The notes under the pieces were generated by a model. That model saw nothing but the letters and a program-made list of their open reading frames with translations. It was not told where the DNA came from and did no database searches. Below are positions 1 to 10,791 of a DNA stretch of 64,000 bases, one piece after another; position 1 is the first letter of the stretch, and the number at the start of each line of letters is the position of its first letter. This DNA is from Glandiceps talaboti (taxonomy: Eukaryota > Hemichordata > Enteropneusta > Spengelidae), in assembly GCF_964340395.1 (NCBI RefSeq), contig NC_135549.1, positions 31,322,332 through 31,386,331 on the forward strand, read 5' to 3'. A program made the position numbers and the translations under genes.

Positions 1-335
1 AAGTGTCAAAACATATTGGGTTAGTATTTCATACTAGTATAAGGTATTATTACATATTGGGTTAGTGAAACATATTGTGTTAAGTGATAAAACATATTGG
101 TTTAGGTTTATTACATATTGGGTTAAGATGTTATTACATATTGGGTTAGTATTACATATTGGGTTAAGGCGTTATTACATATTGGGTTAGTATTACATAT
201 TGGGTTAAGGTGTTATTACATATTGGGTTAGTATTACATATTGGGTTAAGATGTTATTACATATTGGGTTAGTGAAATAAATTGACTTAAGTGTCAAAAC
301 ATATTGGGTTAGTATTTCATACTAGTATAAGGTAT
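1..335. repeat. Satellite array, left part
   Basis: Head-to-tail units of about 20 bp with the core TTACATATTGGGTTAG, alternating with variants ending TTAAGATG, TTAAGGTG or TTAAGGCG. A longer register repeats as well: the segment beginning GTGTCAAAACATATTGGG occurs near positions 3 and 291 and again at 1269. No coding potential. Each unit contains GGGTTA, a rotation of the TTAGGG telomere hexamer, but the surrounding bases show this is not a telomere repeat. The array continues at 1104 after a solo LTR. Confidence 0.9.
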
Positions 336-581
336 TGTGGCGGTCGGATGATATCCTAAGCCAAGTATATAGTGTTAGGTTGTTTTCCGTTTTTTCCTAC
401 AGTAATTACGACGTGGAGTTTGACCGGGAGTAACACTGGAAGTCGGCTACACGGTAACCTTCAGCTACGTAGGCAGGTCACATGGGGTATATTTTCCCCG
501 CTATTCCCAAACATGGAATACGGCCTCGAAACATGAGTCTTATTTGTAGTTCATTAGCTTAATTTTGGCGGGGTTTTAGTG

Positions 582-590
582 TATAAAAAG
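582..590 (+). promoter_or_regulatory. TATA box in the LTR U3
   Basis: TATAAAAAG, about 245 bp into the LTR and followed by a G-rich stretch. Transcription would be expected to start 25-35 bp downstream, near 615-625. This fits an LTR promoter and gives the element's orientation. Confidence 0.6.
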
Positions 591-874
591 GGGAGAGTTT
601 CTGAGATTTCGTTAGTCAACCTGTGGACTCACTGGATGCTGTAATTTCGGGGAGAGAGTACTCCGTACTTTCGCTATTTCGTAGCCGACTTCTCCACACT
701 CACTGACCCGGTAAGCTACACTGGTTAGCCCGTCGGCCTGGTTCGTATATGTGACTGTGGTAGATGCTGCACGAGTTGCGAGTTGTATAGTGGGAAACTG
801 GGCCTTGTCAATACAAAACTAGACCTCTGTCCCTGACGTACCAAACTGCTGTCTTGTGTTATCCTTTAGTCTGA

Positions 875-880
875 AATAAA
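875..880 (+). terminator. Poly(A) signal in the LTR
   Basis: AATAAA in the context GAAATAAAAGTG, about 290 bp downstream of the LTR TATA box, where an R-region polyadenylation signal would lie. Confidence 0.5.
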
Positions 881-1103
881 AGTGACGGTTAGTCTGAAAC
901 GTACTTGCTGTACGTTCTGCTCGTTAAGTGTAATTTATTGGGGTGCGAGACGTTAACCTTGCTGCGATCCCCGATCGCTCCATACTTACTGAACAGATAT
1001 TACGTGGACTTGGACTCGCGGGGCTATTTGCTGGTGCCGGGGACGGGGATTCGAATAAGTTCTCACGGTAGATAAATAGCACGCACGGGGCTCGAGTGCG
1101 ACA

Positions 1104-1575
1104 GTATTATTACATATTGGGTTAGTGAAACATATTGTGTTAAGTGATAAAACATATTGGTTTAGGTTTATTACATATTGGGTTAAGATGTTATTACATA
1201 TTGGGTTAGTATTACATATTGGGTTAAGATGTTATTACATATTGGGTTAGTGAAATAAATTGACTTAAGTGTCAAAACATATTGGGTTAGTATTTCATAC
1301 TAGTATAAGGTATTATTACATATTGGGTTAGTGAAACATATTGTGTTAAGTGATAAAACATGTTGGTTTAGGTTTATTACATATTGGGTTAAGATGTTAT
1401 TACATATTGGGTTAGTATTACATATTGGGTTAAGATGTCATTACATATTGGGTTAGTATTACATATTGGGTTAAGGTGTTATTACATATTGGGTTAGTAT
1501 TACATATTGGGTTAAGGCGTTATTACATATTGGGTTAGTATTACATATTGGGTTGATTATTACATATTGGGGTGA
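1104..1575. repeat. Satellite array, right part
   Basis: Continuation of the roughly 20-bp TTACATATTGGGTTAG satellite after the LTR. It starts with the duplicated target GTAT and decays into unique sequence after TTACATATTGGGGTGATAC. From 1576 to 1859 I see no gene or repeat. Confidence 0.9.
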
Positions 1576-2657
1576 TACACATGCTACGTCATGTAGACAT
1601 GGTATCAACATTGGCAACAACACGTAGCGAGCTAGCTCTGTGCCGCTTGACTTGAACGAGATGTCGAGAGTAAAATAGGTAACACAAGATCAGATTCATG
1701 TAGGTGAAATTGGATATATCTTTGAATAAATGTTATTATTTACTCCAAATTTCAATCGGTCATAAGGACCGATACGTTGTTGTAATTCTGAAAAACCGTC
1801 GGTACGAACGGAAATCTGTTGGTCTCGGGCCGAAGGACCGGCGTTAATTTCGCACGCTGGATATTATCATATCAACATTTTCAGTTCTGACAGAAACATT
1901 CTGATACATATCTCTGGAAACAAGTGGCTGTGTTGTGGCAGTACGGTGTTGACATTTCTATTGTCAATGTTTAAAATTTGTTTTACATGTTCTAAATTAA
2001 TAACTACTTTTTATGTAGTACAATAACATTCCTAAATCATGGAGTTGAATTGAGAAATCGTGACGTTTGGCAACACGTAGCTCCACACATATACATTTGC
2101 GAGGCAAATGATGAACGTATTCAGTTATTCATAGTACGTAATTTCGTTACGTAAAATGACACTTTTCTTTGGAATAATCCGCTTTAGGTGACTTTTAAAT
2201 ATATTCAGATCAAATCGTATAACATTGAGAGACATACTTTATTTTTTTTATTTTTTTTACCGGATATGTCAAAATTAAACTGATGAATCCTGCGACTCAA
2301 ATATTACATGATCAATGCTATAGCCGGACGAAACTACTACTTAGGGGGTAGAACAGAAGTCTCTCTGGTCATCTCAAAGTGAAAACGGAGGTGTCGATTT
2401 CAATGTGCTGGTAAACTGACGCAATAAAACAATGTCTTGCTCAAAGAAATGTAGTTTGAAAGATTGTCATGAATTGGTTAGGCTAATGTTGGGATAAGCT
2501 TATTGGGACCTCCTACAATGTAAATTCATATTTTTAGCACCTATTAAAATGCACTAGTGAGTGTAACATGATTGATAGTCAAGCTTTTAGTGGAGGTAAA
2601 GTCTAGTATCACAGTATTGACTCAGTGTATTCACTTCCAAGCCAGCTGGGGTGCAAT

Positions 2658-2844
2658 TAGACTGTCGACAGTCGCTCGCGCCTTTTTTTCCTCCGTTTTA
2701 TCTAAACTCCGATCCGGCGCAACACTAGTCTAATCGCAAACTGATATCGATATCAGTATGGCTGCGATTACAGTAGTGTTGCGCCGGATCGGAGTTTAGA
2801 TAAGACGTAGGGAAAAAAAGGCGCGAGCGACTGTCGACAGTCTA
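2658..2844. mobile_element. 187-bp foldback MITE, copy 1
   Basis: An almost complete palindrome. The termini TAGACTGTCGACAGTCGC are perfect inverted repeats, and the arms extend about 80 bp around a short central segment that is itself palindromic (CTGATATCGATATCAG). It is flanked by a 9-bp direct repeat GGGTGCAAT (2649-2657 and 2845-2853), read as a target-site duplication. A 9-bp duplication with long inverted repeats suggests a Mutator-like non-autonomous element; if the true duplication is 8 bp, hAT would be an alternative. No coding capacity. Confidence 0.85.
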
Positions 2845-2982
2845 GGGTGCAATGTGCAGTCTTCAACGTAGGCTTTGATTTAGCTGCACGCTATGAATTA
2901 TCAACTGTCCAGATTGAATTATCGATTGCCAAAAATGAAGTAACGGTCGTACAAATTGACTTTTTGGTAATGACATCATCGT

Positions 2983-3327
2983 CTTATCACTTGACGTTCC
3001 TGACTTGTCATTTGACGGACCCGACTTATCAATTGACGTTCCTGACTTGTCATTTGACGGACCTGACTTATCACTTGACGTTCCTGACTTGTCATTTGAC
3101 GGACCTGACTTATCAATTGACGTTCCTGACTTGTCATTTGACGGACCTGACTTATCACTTGACGTTCCTGACTTGTCATTTGACGGACCTGACATCACTT
3201 GACGTTCCCGACTTGTCATTTGACGGACCTGACTTATCACTTGACGTTCCTGACTTGTCATTTGACGGACCTGACTTATCACTTGACATTCCTGACTTAT
3301 CACTTGCCGTTCCTGACTTGTCAATTG
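2983..3327. repeat. 21/42-bp minisatellite, copy 1
   Basis: Alternating 21-bp half units (TTGACGTTCCTGACTTGTCA and TTGACGGACCTGACTTATCA types) make a 42-bp period. Because 21 and 42 are multiples of three, all frames on both strands can stay open, which explains several spurious repetitive ORFs here. Three full 42-bp-scale units are missing from the second copy of the duplication, indicating unequal exchange or slippage after duplication. Confidence 0.9.
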
Positions 3328-3689
3328 CAAGTTCGACTTTTGACGTGGATTACACTCCATACGGAGGTGACTTCTTCCAAGCATCCTGCTATACACACCA
3401 CAATTTCGTGTGGTGTCTAAGACACACTAACTTCTGGTCTGTAGAACAGAGTAAATTGTTGACATTAACTCTCAACTGCTACTAAGCATGTATGGACATC
3501 AGAAGATGCCGCTTTCAACGTGGAAGAGAGCGCTCGAGCACTCAGTAGACGTCTACGCGGCGTTCTGTGTTTTCGGTGACCACCCCGCTTCCACTGATAT
3601 TTCTTGTGTCTCCTTTTTAACCTTTCTCTCGCTGTGTCTTTACCTACAGTACGTACACAGGGTGCTCAGGCTCATTTAGTTCTGTTTAC

Positions 3690-3772
3690 AAATATAAACA
3701 AAACAAAATAAACATACAAATAAACAAACAAAAACAAACAAACAAACAAACAAACAAACAAACAAAATAAAC
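3690..3772. repeat. AAAC microsatellite and nearby poly-C
   Basis: Imperfect (AAAC)n tract, repeated at 6386-6455 in the second duplication copy. A poly-C run follows at about 3835-3846; it is longer in the second copy near 6522-6535. Confidence 0.85.
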
Positions 3773-5472
3773 TGACAAATGAGTAGATACATATATGAGT
3801 AAACGACAACAAACCAACGAACAACCAAACACTGCCCCCCCCCCCCGAAATGGTCACTCAAACACTGACATTTTTACTTTGACAAGTTTGTCTTCAATTT
3901 TTTCAGTACTGGGTTGTTGCCGGGAATAGATACACTTGGGGATATAGCTCATAGAAGTGGGAAACACTAACTTGGCAGCTCGAGGTACACAGAATCGTAA
4001 GTTGGCACACACTGGATAAACTCACACTTGGTCAAGGCTTGGCGTTCCGTTGACCATAAATTTAATGCCTAAGGAGAAAGCACCTTGATACATCTAAGGA
4101 TATTAAAACTACGTGGAACTAAAAGTTTGACATTTACCGTAATACAACTGACTGTAGACTGAAAGATCAGCTGTTGTGGTGCTCTTCTCACTCCTTTTCA
4201 TCACAAAGGATAATAGAATGTTCCGGGTGATTTATTAATGACTACGTACTCTGTGGTTCACCGAGTTGTGTTTAAGCCCCGGGCTATAAGCGTTGTCTTT
4301 CTTAATATCGTGTGGGTGTGTGTGGGTGTAAAGAAAAAGTTACATTCCAAATACCAAAAATATGTTGTGCTTTCTTTTTCTTTACAGCCACCCACACACA
4401 TTCGTTGTTCGAGGCAAAGTACTGCCGGTACAAATGAAAACAGTTTAAAAAAAAAAAAAACCTGCTTGATGAATTCATCCTGTGTTTTATTCACATTTAC
4501 TCCAAAATATGCATATGTGAACTTGTTCGATGCAAGTATATCCTATCTTAGCATGCTAAGATAATGTGAACCGGTTAAACATGTTCTATGCAAGATATCT
4601 TATCTTGGTATGCTACACATGTAATAAAGCATGAACTGTTATCTTGTTCTTGTTCAACACATCGTCAGATGCATGATATTATCATATCAACATTTTCAGT
4701 TCTGACAGAAACATTCTGATACATATCTCTGGAAACAAGTGGCTGTGTTGTGGCAGTACGGTGTTGACATTTCTATTGTCAATGTTTAAAATTTGTTTTA
4801 CATGTTCTAAATTAATAACTACTTTTTATGTAGTACAATAACATTCCTAAATCATGGAGTTGAATTGAGAAATCGTGACGTTTGGCAACACGTAGCTCCA
4901 CACATATACATTTGCGAGGCAAATGATGAACGTATTCAGTTATTCATAGTACGTAATTTCGTTACGTAAAATGACACTTTTCTTTGGAATAATCCGCTTT
5001 AGGTGACTTTTAAATATATTCAGATCAAATCGTATAACATTGAGAGACATACTTTATTTTTTTTATTTTTTTTACCGGATATGTCAAAATTAAACTGATG
5101 AATCCTGCGACTCAAATATTACATGATCAATGCTATAGCCGGACGAAACTACTACTTAGGGGGTAGAACAGAAGTCTCTCTGGTCATCTCAAAGTGAAAA
5201 CGGAGGTGTCGATTTCAATGTGCTGGTAAACTGACGCAATAAAACAATGTCTTGCTCAAAGAAATGTAGTTTGAAAGATTGTCATGAATTGGTTAGGCTA
5301 ATGTTGGGATAAGCTTATTGGGACCTCCTACAATGTAAATTCATATTTTTAGCACCTATTAAAATGCACTAGTGAGTGTAACATGATTGATAGTCAAGCT
5401 TTTAGTGGAGGTAAAGTCTAGTATCACAGTATTGACTCAGTGTATTCACTTCCAAGCCAGCTGGGGTGCAAT

Positions 5473-5659
5473 TAGACTGTCGACAGTCGCTCGCGCCTTT
5501 TTTTCCTCCGTTTTATCTAAACTCCGATCCGGCGCAACACTAGTCTAATCGCAAACTGATATCGATATCAGTATGGCTGCGATTACAGTAGTGTTGCGCC
5601 GGATCGGAGTTTAGATAAGACGTAGGAAAAAAAAGGCGCGAGCGACTGCCGACAGTCTA
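5473..5659. mobile_element. 187-bp foldback MITE, copy 2
   Basis: Copy of the 2658-2844 element carried along by the segmental duplication, with the same 9-bp flanking repeat. One substitution breaks the palindrome in the right terminal repeat (CTGCCGACAG for CTGTCGACAG). Confidence 0.85.
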
Positions 5660-5797
5660 GGGTGCAATGTGCAGTCTTCAACGTAGGCTTTGATTTAGCT
5701 GCACGCTATGAATTATCAACTGTCCAGATTGAATTATCGATTGCCAAAAATGAAGTAACGGTCGTACAAATTGACTTTTTGGTAATGACATCATCGT

Positions 5798-6022
5798 CTT
5801 ATCACTTGACGTTCCTGACTTGTCATTTGACGGACCCGACTTATCAATTGACGTTCCTGACTTGTCATTTGACGGACCTGACTTATCACTTGACGTTCCT
5901 GACTTGTCATTTGACGGACCTGACTTATCAATTGACGTTCCTGACTTGTCATTTGACGGACCTGACTTATCACTTGACATTCCTGACTTATCACTTGCCG
6001 TTCCTGACTTGTCAATTGCAAG
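5798..6022. repeat. 21/42-bp minisatellite, copy 2
   Basis: Shorter version of the minisatellite at 2983-3327, with about 120 bp fewer, in otherwise matching flanks. Confidence 0.9.
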
Positions 6023-7369
6023 TTCGACTTTTGACGTGGATTACACTCCATACGGAGGTGACTTCTTCCAAGCATCCTGCTATACACACCACAATTTCGT
6101 GTGGTGTCTAAGACACACTAACTTCTGGTCTGTAGAACAGAGTAAATTGTTGACATTAACTCTCAACTGCTACTAAGCATGTATGGACATCAGAAGATGC
6201 CGCTTTCAACGTGGAAGAGAGCGCTCGAGCACTCAGTAGACGTCTACGCGGCGTTCTGTGTTTTCGGTGACCACCCCATTTCCACTGATATTTCTTGTGT
6301 CTCCTTTTTAACCTTTCTCTCGCTGTGTCTTTACCTACAGTACGTACACAGGGTGCTCAGGCTCATTTAGTTCTGTTTACAAATATAAACAAAACAAAAT
6401 AAACATACAAATAAACAAACAAAAACAAACAAACAAACAAACAAACAAACAAAATAAACTGACAAATGAGTAGATACATATATGAGTAAACGACAACAAA
6501 CCAACGAACAACCAAACACTGCCCCCCCCCCCCCCGAAATGGTCACTCAAACACTGACATTTTTACTTTGACAAGTTTGTCTTCAATTTTTTCAGTACTG
6601 GGTTGTTGCCGGGAATAGATACACTTGGGGATATAGCTCATAGAAGGGGGAAACACTAACTTGGCAGCTCGAGGTACACAGAATCGTAAGTTGGCACACA
6701 CTGGATAAACTCACACTTGGTCAAGGCTTGGCGTTCCGTTGACCATAAATTTAATGCCTAAGGAGAAAGCACCTTGATACATCTAAGGATATTAAAACTA
6801 CGTGGAACTAAAAGTTTGACATTTACCGTAATACAACTGACTGTAGACTGAAAGATCAGCTGTTGTGGTGCTCTTCTCACTCCTTTTCATCACAAAGGAT
6901 AATAGAATGTTCCGGGTGATTTATTAATGACTACGTACTCTGTGGTTCACCGAGTTGTGTTTAAGCCCCGGGCTATAAGCGTTGTCTTTCTTAATATCGT
7001 GTGGGTGTGTGTGGGTGTAAAGAAAAAGTTACATTCCAAATACCAAAAATATGTTGTGCTTTCTTTTTCTTTACAGCCACCCACACACATTCGTTGTTCG
7101 AGGCAAAGTACTGCCGGTACAAATGAAAACAGTTTTTAAAAAAAAACAAAAAAAAACTGCTTGATGAATTCATCCTGTGTTTTATTCACATTTACTCCAA
7201 AATATGCATATGTGAACTTGTTCGATGCAAGTATATCCTATCTTAGCATGCTAAGATAATGTGAACCGGTTAAACATGTTCTATGCAAGATATCTTATCT
7301 TGGTATGCTACACATGTAATAAAGCATGAACTGTTATCTTGTTCTTGTTCAACACATCGTCAGATGCAT

Positions 7370-8553
7370 CCCATTAAATTTCAGCCCAATCACCTCTCTG
7401 TTATATGGTTTGGTGTGATAATCTCCCAGAAGAGAATATATAAAGTAATTTTTTCCTGTCAACTGATGCCTTGGTAATTATAAGATTAGGGGTGTTTTAA
7501 TTTAGATAAGAGGAGAAGAATGGACAAGATGTCTTTATTAAGTCAATAAAGAGAGAATTATATACATTTGAAAGAGAGAACAGTATCCAGGTAAAGAAGA
7601 AAAAAGTTTCATATCACCACAAAACTCAATGAGTGAATTTATCAATGTCACACAAAAAATATGTTTTATTTAGTCACAAAATGTTTTCATTCAAGAAAGC
7701 AATCGATTTATAAATCAATTACATGCCTGCTGATCCCTGTGTTTTGAAGTGCAAATATCAAAATCTGTATATAAATATTTGTAATCTTAACATATTTTCA
7801 GAGAGAAAAAACGTTATGCTATTTCTCATATCAAGTATTGATTATTTTGGTAATAATTTTGCATCCTGTCAAAATGAAATAAAAACAGAATTTATCTAAA
7901 ACTGAAAATTATCAAGGGAAAGTCAAGGTGAAAAAAATTCCAGGAAAATTATCAAAGGAAAAAAAGCCAAAATGTCTTCTTTTCGAATATTGGCAAATAC
8001 TTTTCGGACTGTTGCACTGGTATAGGTCTATGAGACTATGTATAATGTATGGTTGTGGGAATTTAGGAGTGTTTGTTAATAGGTTGGTGTACACGAGTTC
8101 GTATACCTCATAAACTTTCCGTTCACATTCGTGTGAGAGATCGTTCTCCTTTTTATCTCCTTGACATTTCAATTTATTAGTACTTTCCATTCATTCATTC
8201 ATTCATTCATTCATTCATTCATTCATTCATTCATTCATTCATTCAACTCACCAGTAGCTGTAGACAAGAATGACATTTTGATAACATATACATAATGTAT
8301 ATGTATTCATCTAGGTTTGATCTTTACTGTAGATTTAAATCACGGCTTCAACCTCAGTTAGTCGGTAAGCTTTGTTTTGCATCTTGCCATCACCTTCAGC
8401 TTCCTATTCAACAGAGAAATGTATACATTAGTAACTACTTTATACGTATGGTTACGATCGCTCTTTCTACTCTGATGAGATCTGGTGATCCCAGAATTGT
8501 AATGTCTGTAACATTTAGTGTCCGAAACACACAGAATATAATATACACATTAA
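7370..8553. other. Intergenic, no gene seen
   Basis: AT-rich unique sequence. The only clear structure is an (ATTC)n microsatellite at about 8187-8245. The last part, about 8460-8553, may be the decayed 5' end of the LINE that follows, because the reverse-transcriptase frame is open back to 8554. Confidence 0.6.
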
Positions 8554-9807
8554 TCTCTTCTTATCCATGGCTTTGTACCTAAACAGCTAATGTCAACTAT
8601 AATTGTTCCTATTCCTAAGGATCCCGGTGGGGACATTTGCGATAAATCAAACTATCGCCCTATAGCTGTGGCAACAACTGTATCTAAACTTCTAGAGAGG
8701 GTATGGTTAGCCCGTTCCATGGACTGTCTTTCAACCACCGACAATCAGTTTGGTTTTAAACCAGCACATGGTACTGATATGTCAATTTTTGTACTAAAGG
8801 AGATTCTAAACCATTATAAGCAACACAATACACCTGTTTTTGTAACATTTATGGATGCTTCAAAAGCATTTGATTATGTTCGACATGATATTCTTTTTAG
8901 TAAATTAGTGACTAGAGGTGTTAAACCATTTTTGTTAAGAGTTTTAGCGTATTTGTACCGCTACCAAGAATTTGTTGTAAAATGGAACGGAAGCCTCTCC
9001 GAAGGGTTTCATCCAACTAACGGCGTTAAACAAGGTGGAATTTCGTCACCTATATTCTTTACAATCTATTTAGACACACTTAGCAAGACTCTTTCATCTC
9101 TTCCGTTTGGCTGTCTTGTTGGTGGCCTAAAACTGAATCACTTGATATATGCTGATGATATAGTTTTATTCTCTACAGGGGCGTATGGCCAACAAATGTT
9201 GGTTGACTGTTGCGGACAATACGGCAATAGCTGTTCAATTATTTTTAATGAGAAAAAAACTGTATGCATGTTGTTCCAAGCAAATACAAGGAAAGTTAGC
9301 CAGGTTCCTATTTATTTAAATGAAAGATCTCTTAGTTATGTAAATGTCTATAAGTATCTTGGTGTTTTAATTACTCCCGATTTTAAAGATATTGTTGATA
9401 TTGAGGCGAAGATTCGTCTTTTTTATGCCAGAGTAAATGCAGTTATCCGTGACTTTAAATATACGTCACTTTCTGTTAAGTGTCATTTGTTTTCTGTTTA
9501 TTGTGACATTCCGTATTGTTCCTACCTGTGGAGTAACTTTACTGTCAGTACTTTTAATATGATTAGAAAAGCATTTGCTCAGGTTTTTAGGAAATTGACC
9601 GGTTTTAAACACTCTGTTATTCAAAGCAACCGTGCATTGTTTGTAAGTTTGTATGTCTGTACTTTTGATGAAGTTTTAAGAAAAAAAACAAGTGCTTTTT
9701 ACCAACGAATTTCGGCATCTCAAAACCCGATTATTGCGAGTGTTTTATATAACACCTTTGTCACCAAAAGTACTTTGTGGAATGTGTGGGGCCAGAGGAT
9801 TTTTTAA
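8554..9807 (+). mobile_element. 5'-truncated LINE reverse transcriptase
   Basis: Reverse transcriptase of a non-LTR retrotransposon. The frame is open from 8554 (after a stop at 8551) to a stop at 9805-9807; the first ATG at 8590 is internal to homologous sequence (HGFVPKQLMSTIIVPIPKD). Visible RT motifs: NYRPIAV; motif A FMDASKAFD; motif B GVKQGGISSP; motif C YADD; and the downstream YKYLGV element. The frame has no stop or frameshift across about 415 codons, so the copy is fairly young. The endonuclease half and any first ORF are missing, the usual outcome of incomplete reverse transcription. The protein resembles the CR1/L2 group; the clade is my inference. A short 3' UTR ends in an ATAA/AAT-rich tail at about 9869-9898. 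Confidence 0.85.
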
Positions 9808-9898
9808 TCCGTCTTTTTTCCCCTTTTCTATTTTTTCTTCAGTATATGGAAATTTTTTTCTATTCCGAAATAAATAAATAATAATAATAATAATAATA
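9808..9898 (+). mobile_element. LINE 3' UTR and simple-repeat tail
   Basis: Short T-rich 3' UTR ending in AAATAAATAAATAATAATAA-type sequence, typical of LINEs whose tail is a microsatellite rather than pure poly(A). Confidence 0.6.
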
Positions 9899-9984
9899 TT
9901 GAAGAGTTGAACATTCAAGACTTATTTATCATGCTTATTTCCATAACTATCTGTGAGGATTACTTTTAAACCTGTTACGGAATT

Positions 9985-10640
9985 TAAGGGAGCCTTCAGT
10001 AATTACAAAGGTGCGTGCTGGGGGAATGGTGGGGGGGGGGGTGTTGTCACCTTTTACAAATCGGTCTTCGGGGGAGGGTCATTGTATTTAGACCAAGAAT
10101 GAACCGACACTTGTGAGGCTAAACCATCATGGTTGAATGATGAACAATTAATTCAACTTTTGCCGACCGACCTAGATGCGAAGGCAGCAGCTGAATTGAA
10201 ATAAACTAATAAGTGTTGAAATCAAATAAGTCATAAACACTATATCCAAGAGTGGGTGTATTATTTGAGTAATAGTCCAGACAATTGAGATTGGTGATAC
10301 AAGACGTGAGAAAACGAAAGAAACTGTAAAAACATCAATGAAGCTAGACAATTAGTTCAAAGTACTTTTGCCGACCTAGCTGCGACGGGGGGGGGGGGGG
10401 GGGGCACGTTTAACAAATCAGTCTTCGGGGATTGTCATTGTATTTATAGATTAATGGACTATAATGAATTGTGACGCCAAACCAACATCATGCATGGTTG
10501 AATGATCATGATTCAAAGTACTCTGCCACCTAGATGCGAGGGCTGCAACTTGAGACAAACTAAGTTTGACATCAACTAATTATCTATTCATGAACATGAT
10601 TCAAGAGTGGGTGTATTTGAGTATATCGTCCAATCCAGTT
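9985..10640. repeat. Diverged direct duplication upstream of the hevein-like gene
   Basis: Two diverged copies of a roughly 250-bp block (about 10025-10300 and 10383-10640). Both have a poly-G run, then ACAAATCGGTCTTCGGGG-type sequence, GTCATTGTATTTA, GGTTGAATGAT, CCTAGATGCGA and CAAGAGTGGGTGTATT. The left edge (TAA then GGGAGCC at 9985-9994) resembles the ends of the poly-G Harbinger-like family seen elsewhere in the window. No coding signal. Confidence 0.6.
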
Positions 10641-10687
10641 TTAGCAGACGATGATGTCACTCTCATGCGTCCAATTAAATTTCTATT

Positions 10688-10713
10688 ATGCAAATGTAGA
10701 TTAGAAATAAAAG
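10688..10713 (+). promoter_or_regulatory. Possible promoter: octamer plus TATA-like box
   Basis: A perfect octamer ATGCAAAT (10688-10695) lies 12 bp upstream of ATAAAAG (10707-10713), about 80 bp before the start codon of the hevein-like gene. The spacing would place transcription start near 10740 and give a leader of roughly 50 bases. Motif recognition only; both are short. Confidence 0.4.
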
Positions 10714-10791
10714 TGCCCTGAGAACGCGCAAACCATCACTAATATCTGCAAATCTATAGTTCGTTTATCAAAGACACTAACAACTCCGAGG

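Larger units (their letters stand above)
336..1103 (+). mobile_element. Solo LTR of an LTR retrotransposon, 768 bp
   Basis: A non-repetitive, GC-richer block interrupts the satellite. It begins TGTGGCGGTC and ends GAGTGCGACA, the TG...CA ends of long terminal repeats. It is flanked by the 4-bp direct repeat GTAT (332-335 and 1104-1107), and the uninterrupted satellite elsewhere reads AAGGTATTATTAC, so the empty site is visible in the same window. It contains a TATA box and a downstream AATAAA, as expected for U3 and R. There is no internal gag-pol region, so this is probably the product of LTR-LTR recombination. A 4-bp duplication fits Ty3/gypsy or BEL/Pao elements; I cannot choose between them. 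Confidence 0.85.
1860..4674. repeat. Tandem segmental duplication, copy 1
   Basis: About 2.8 kb, repeated head-to-tail immediately downstream with near-identity. The offset is 2815 bp at the left end and 2695 bp at the right end; the 120-bp difference lies in an internal minisatellite. Contents in order: AT-rich unique DNA, a 187-bp hairpin MITE, the 21/42-bp minisatellite, an AAAC microsatellite, a poly-C run, and unique sequence with a poly-A run. The open frames inside are created by the codon-periodic minisatellite. I see no gene. Confidence 0.95.
4675..7369. repeat. Tandem segmental duplication, copy 2
   Basis: Second copy of 1860-4674, joined directly to it at GCATGATATTATC. Differences seen by eye are few: 120 bp fewer in the minisatellite, homopolymer length changes (poly-A near 7135-7157, poly-C near 6530) and scattered substitutions, such as one in the right arm of the hairpin MITE. 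It ends at CAGATGCAT, where unique sequence resumes. It is either a recent duplication or unmerged haplotypes in an assembly. Confidence 0.95.

Noticed and set aside
1-335. Telomere or subtelomere
   Set aside because: GGGTTA occurs in each satellite unit, but the unit is about 20 bp with constant non-telomeric sequence, and no TTAGGG tandem array is present.
1020-1060. tRNA B-box-like GGGATTCGAA
   Set aside because: No matching A box or cloverleaf; it lies inside the LTR.
2847-3485. 212-codon frame with DLSFDGPD/LTFLTCHLTD-like repeats, and its minus-strand and copy-2 counterparts
   Set aside because: The 21/42-bp minisatellite has a period divisible by three and keeps several frames open on both strands. 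The frame runs into unique sequence without domain signals, and length differs between duplication copies.
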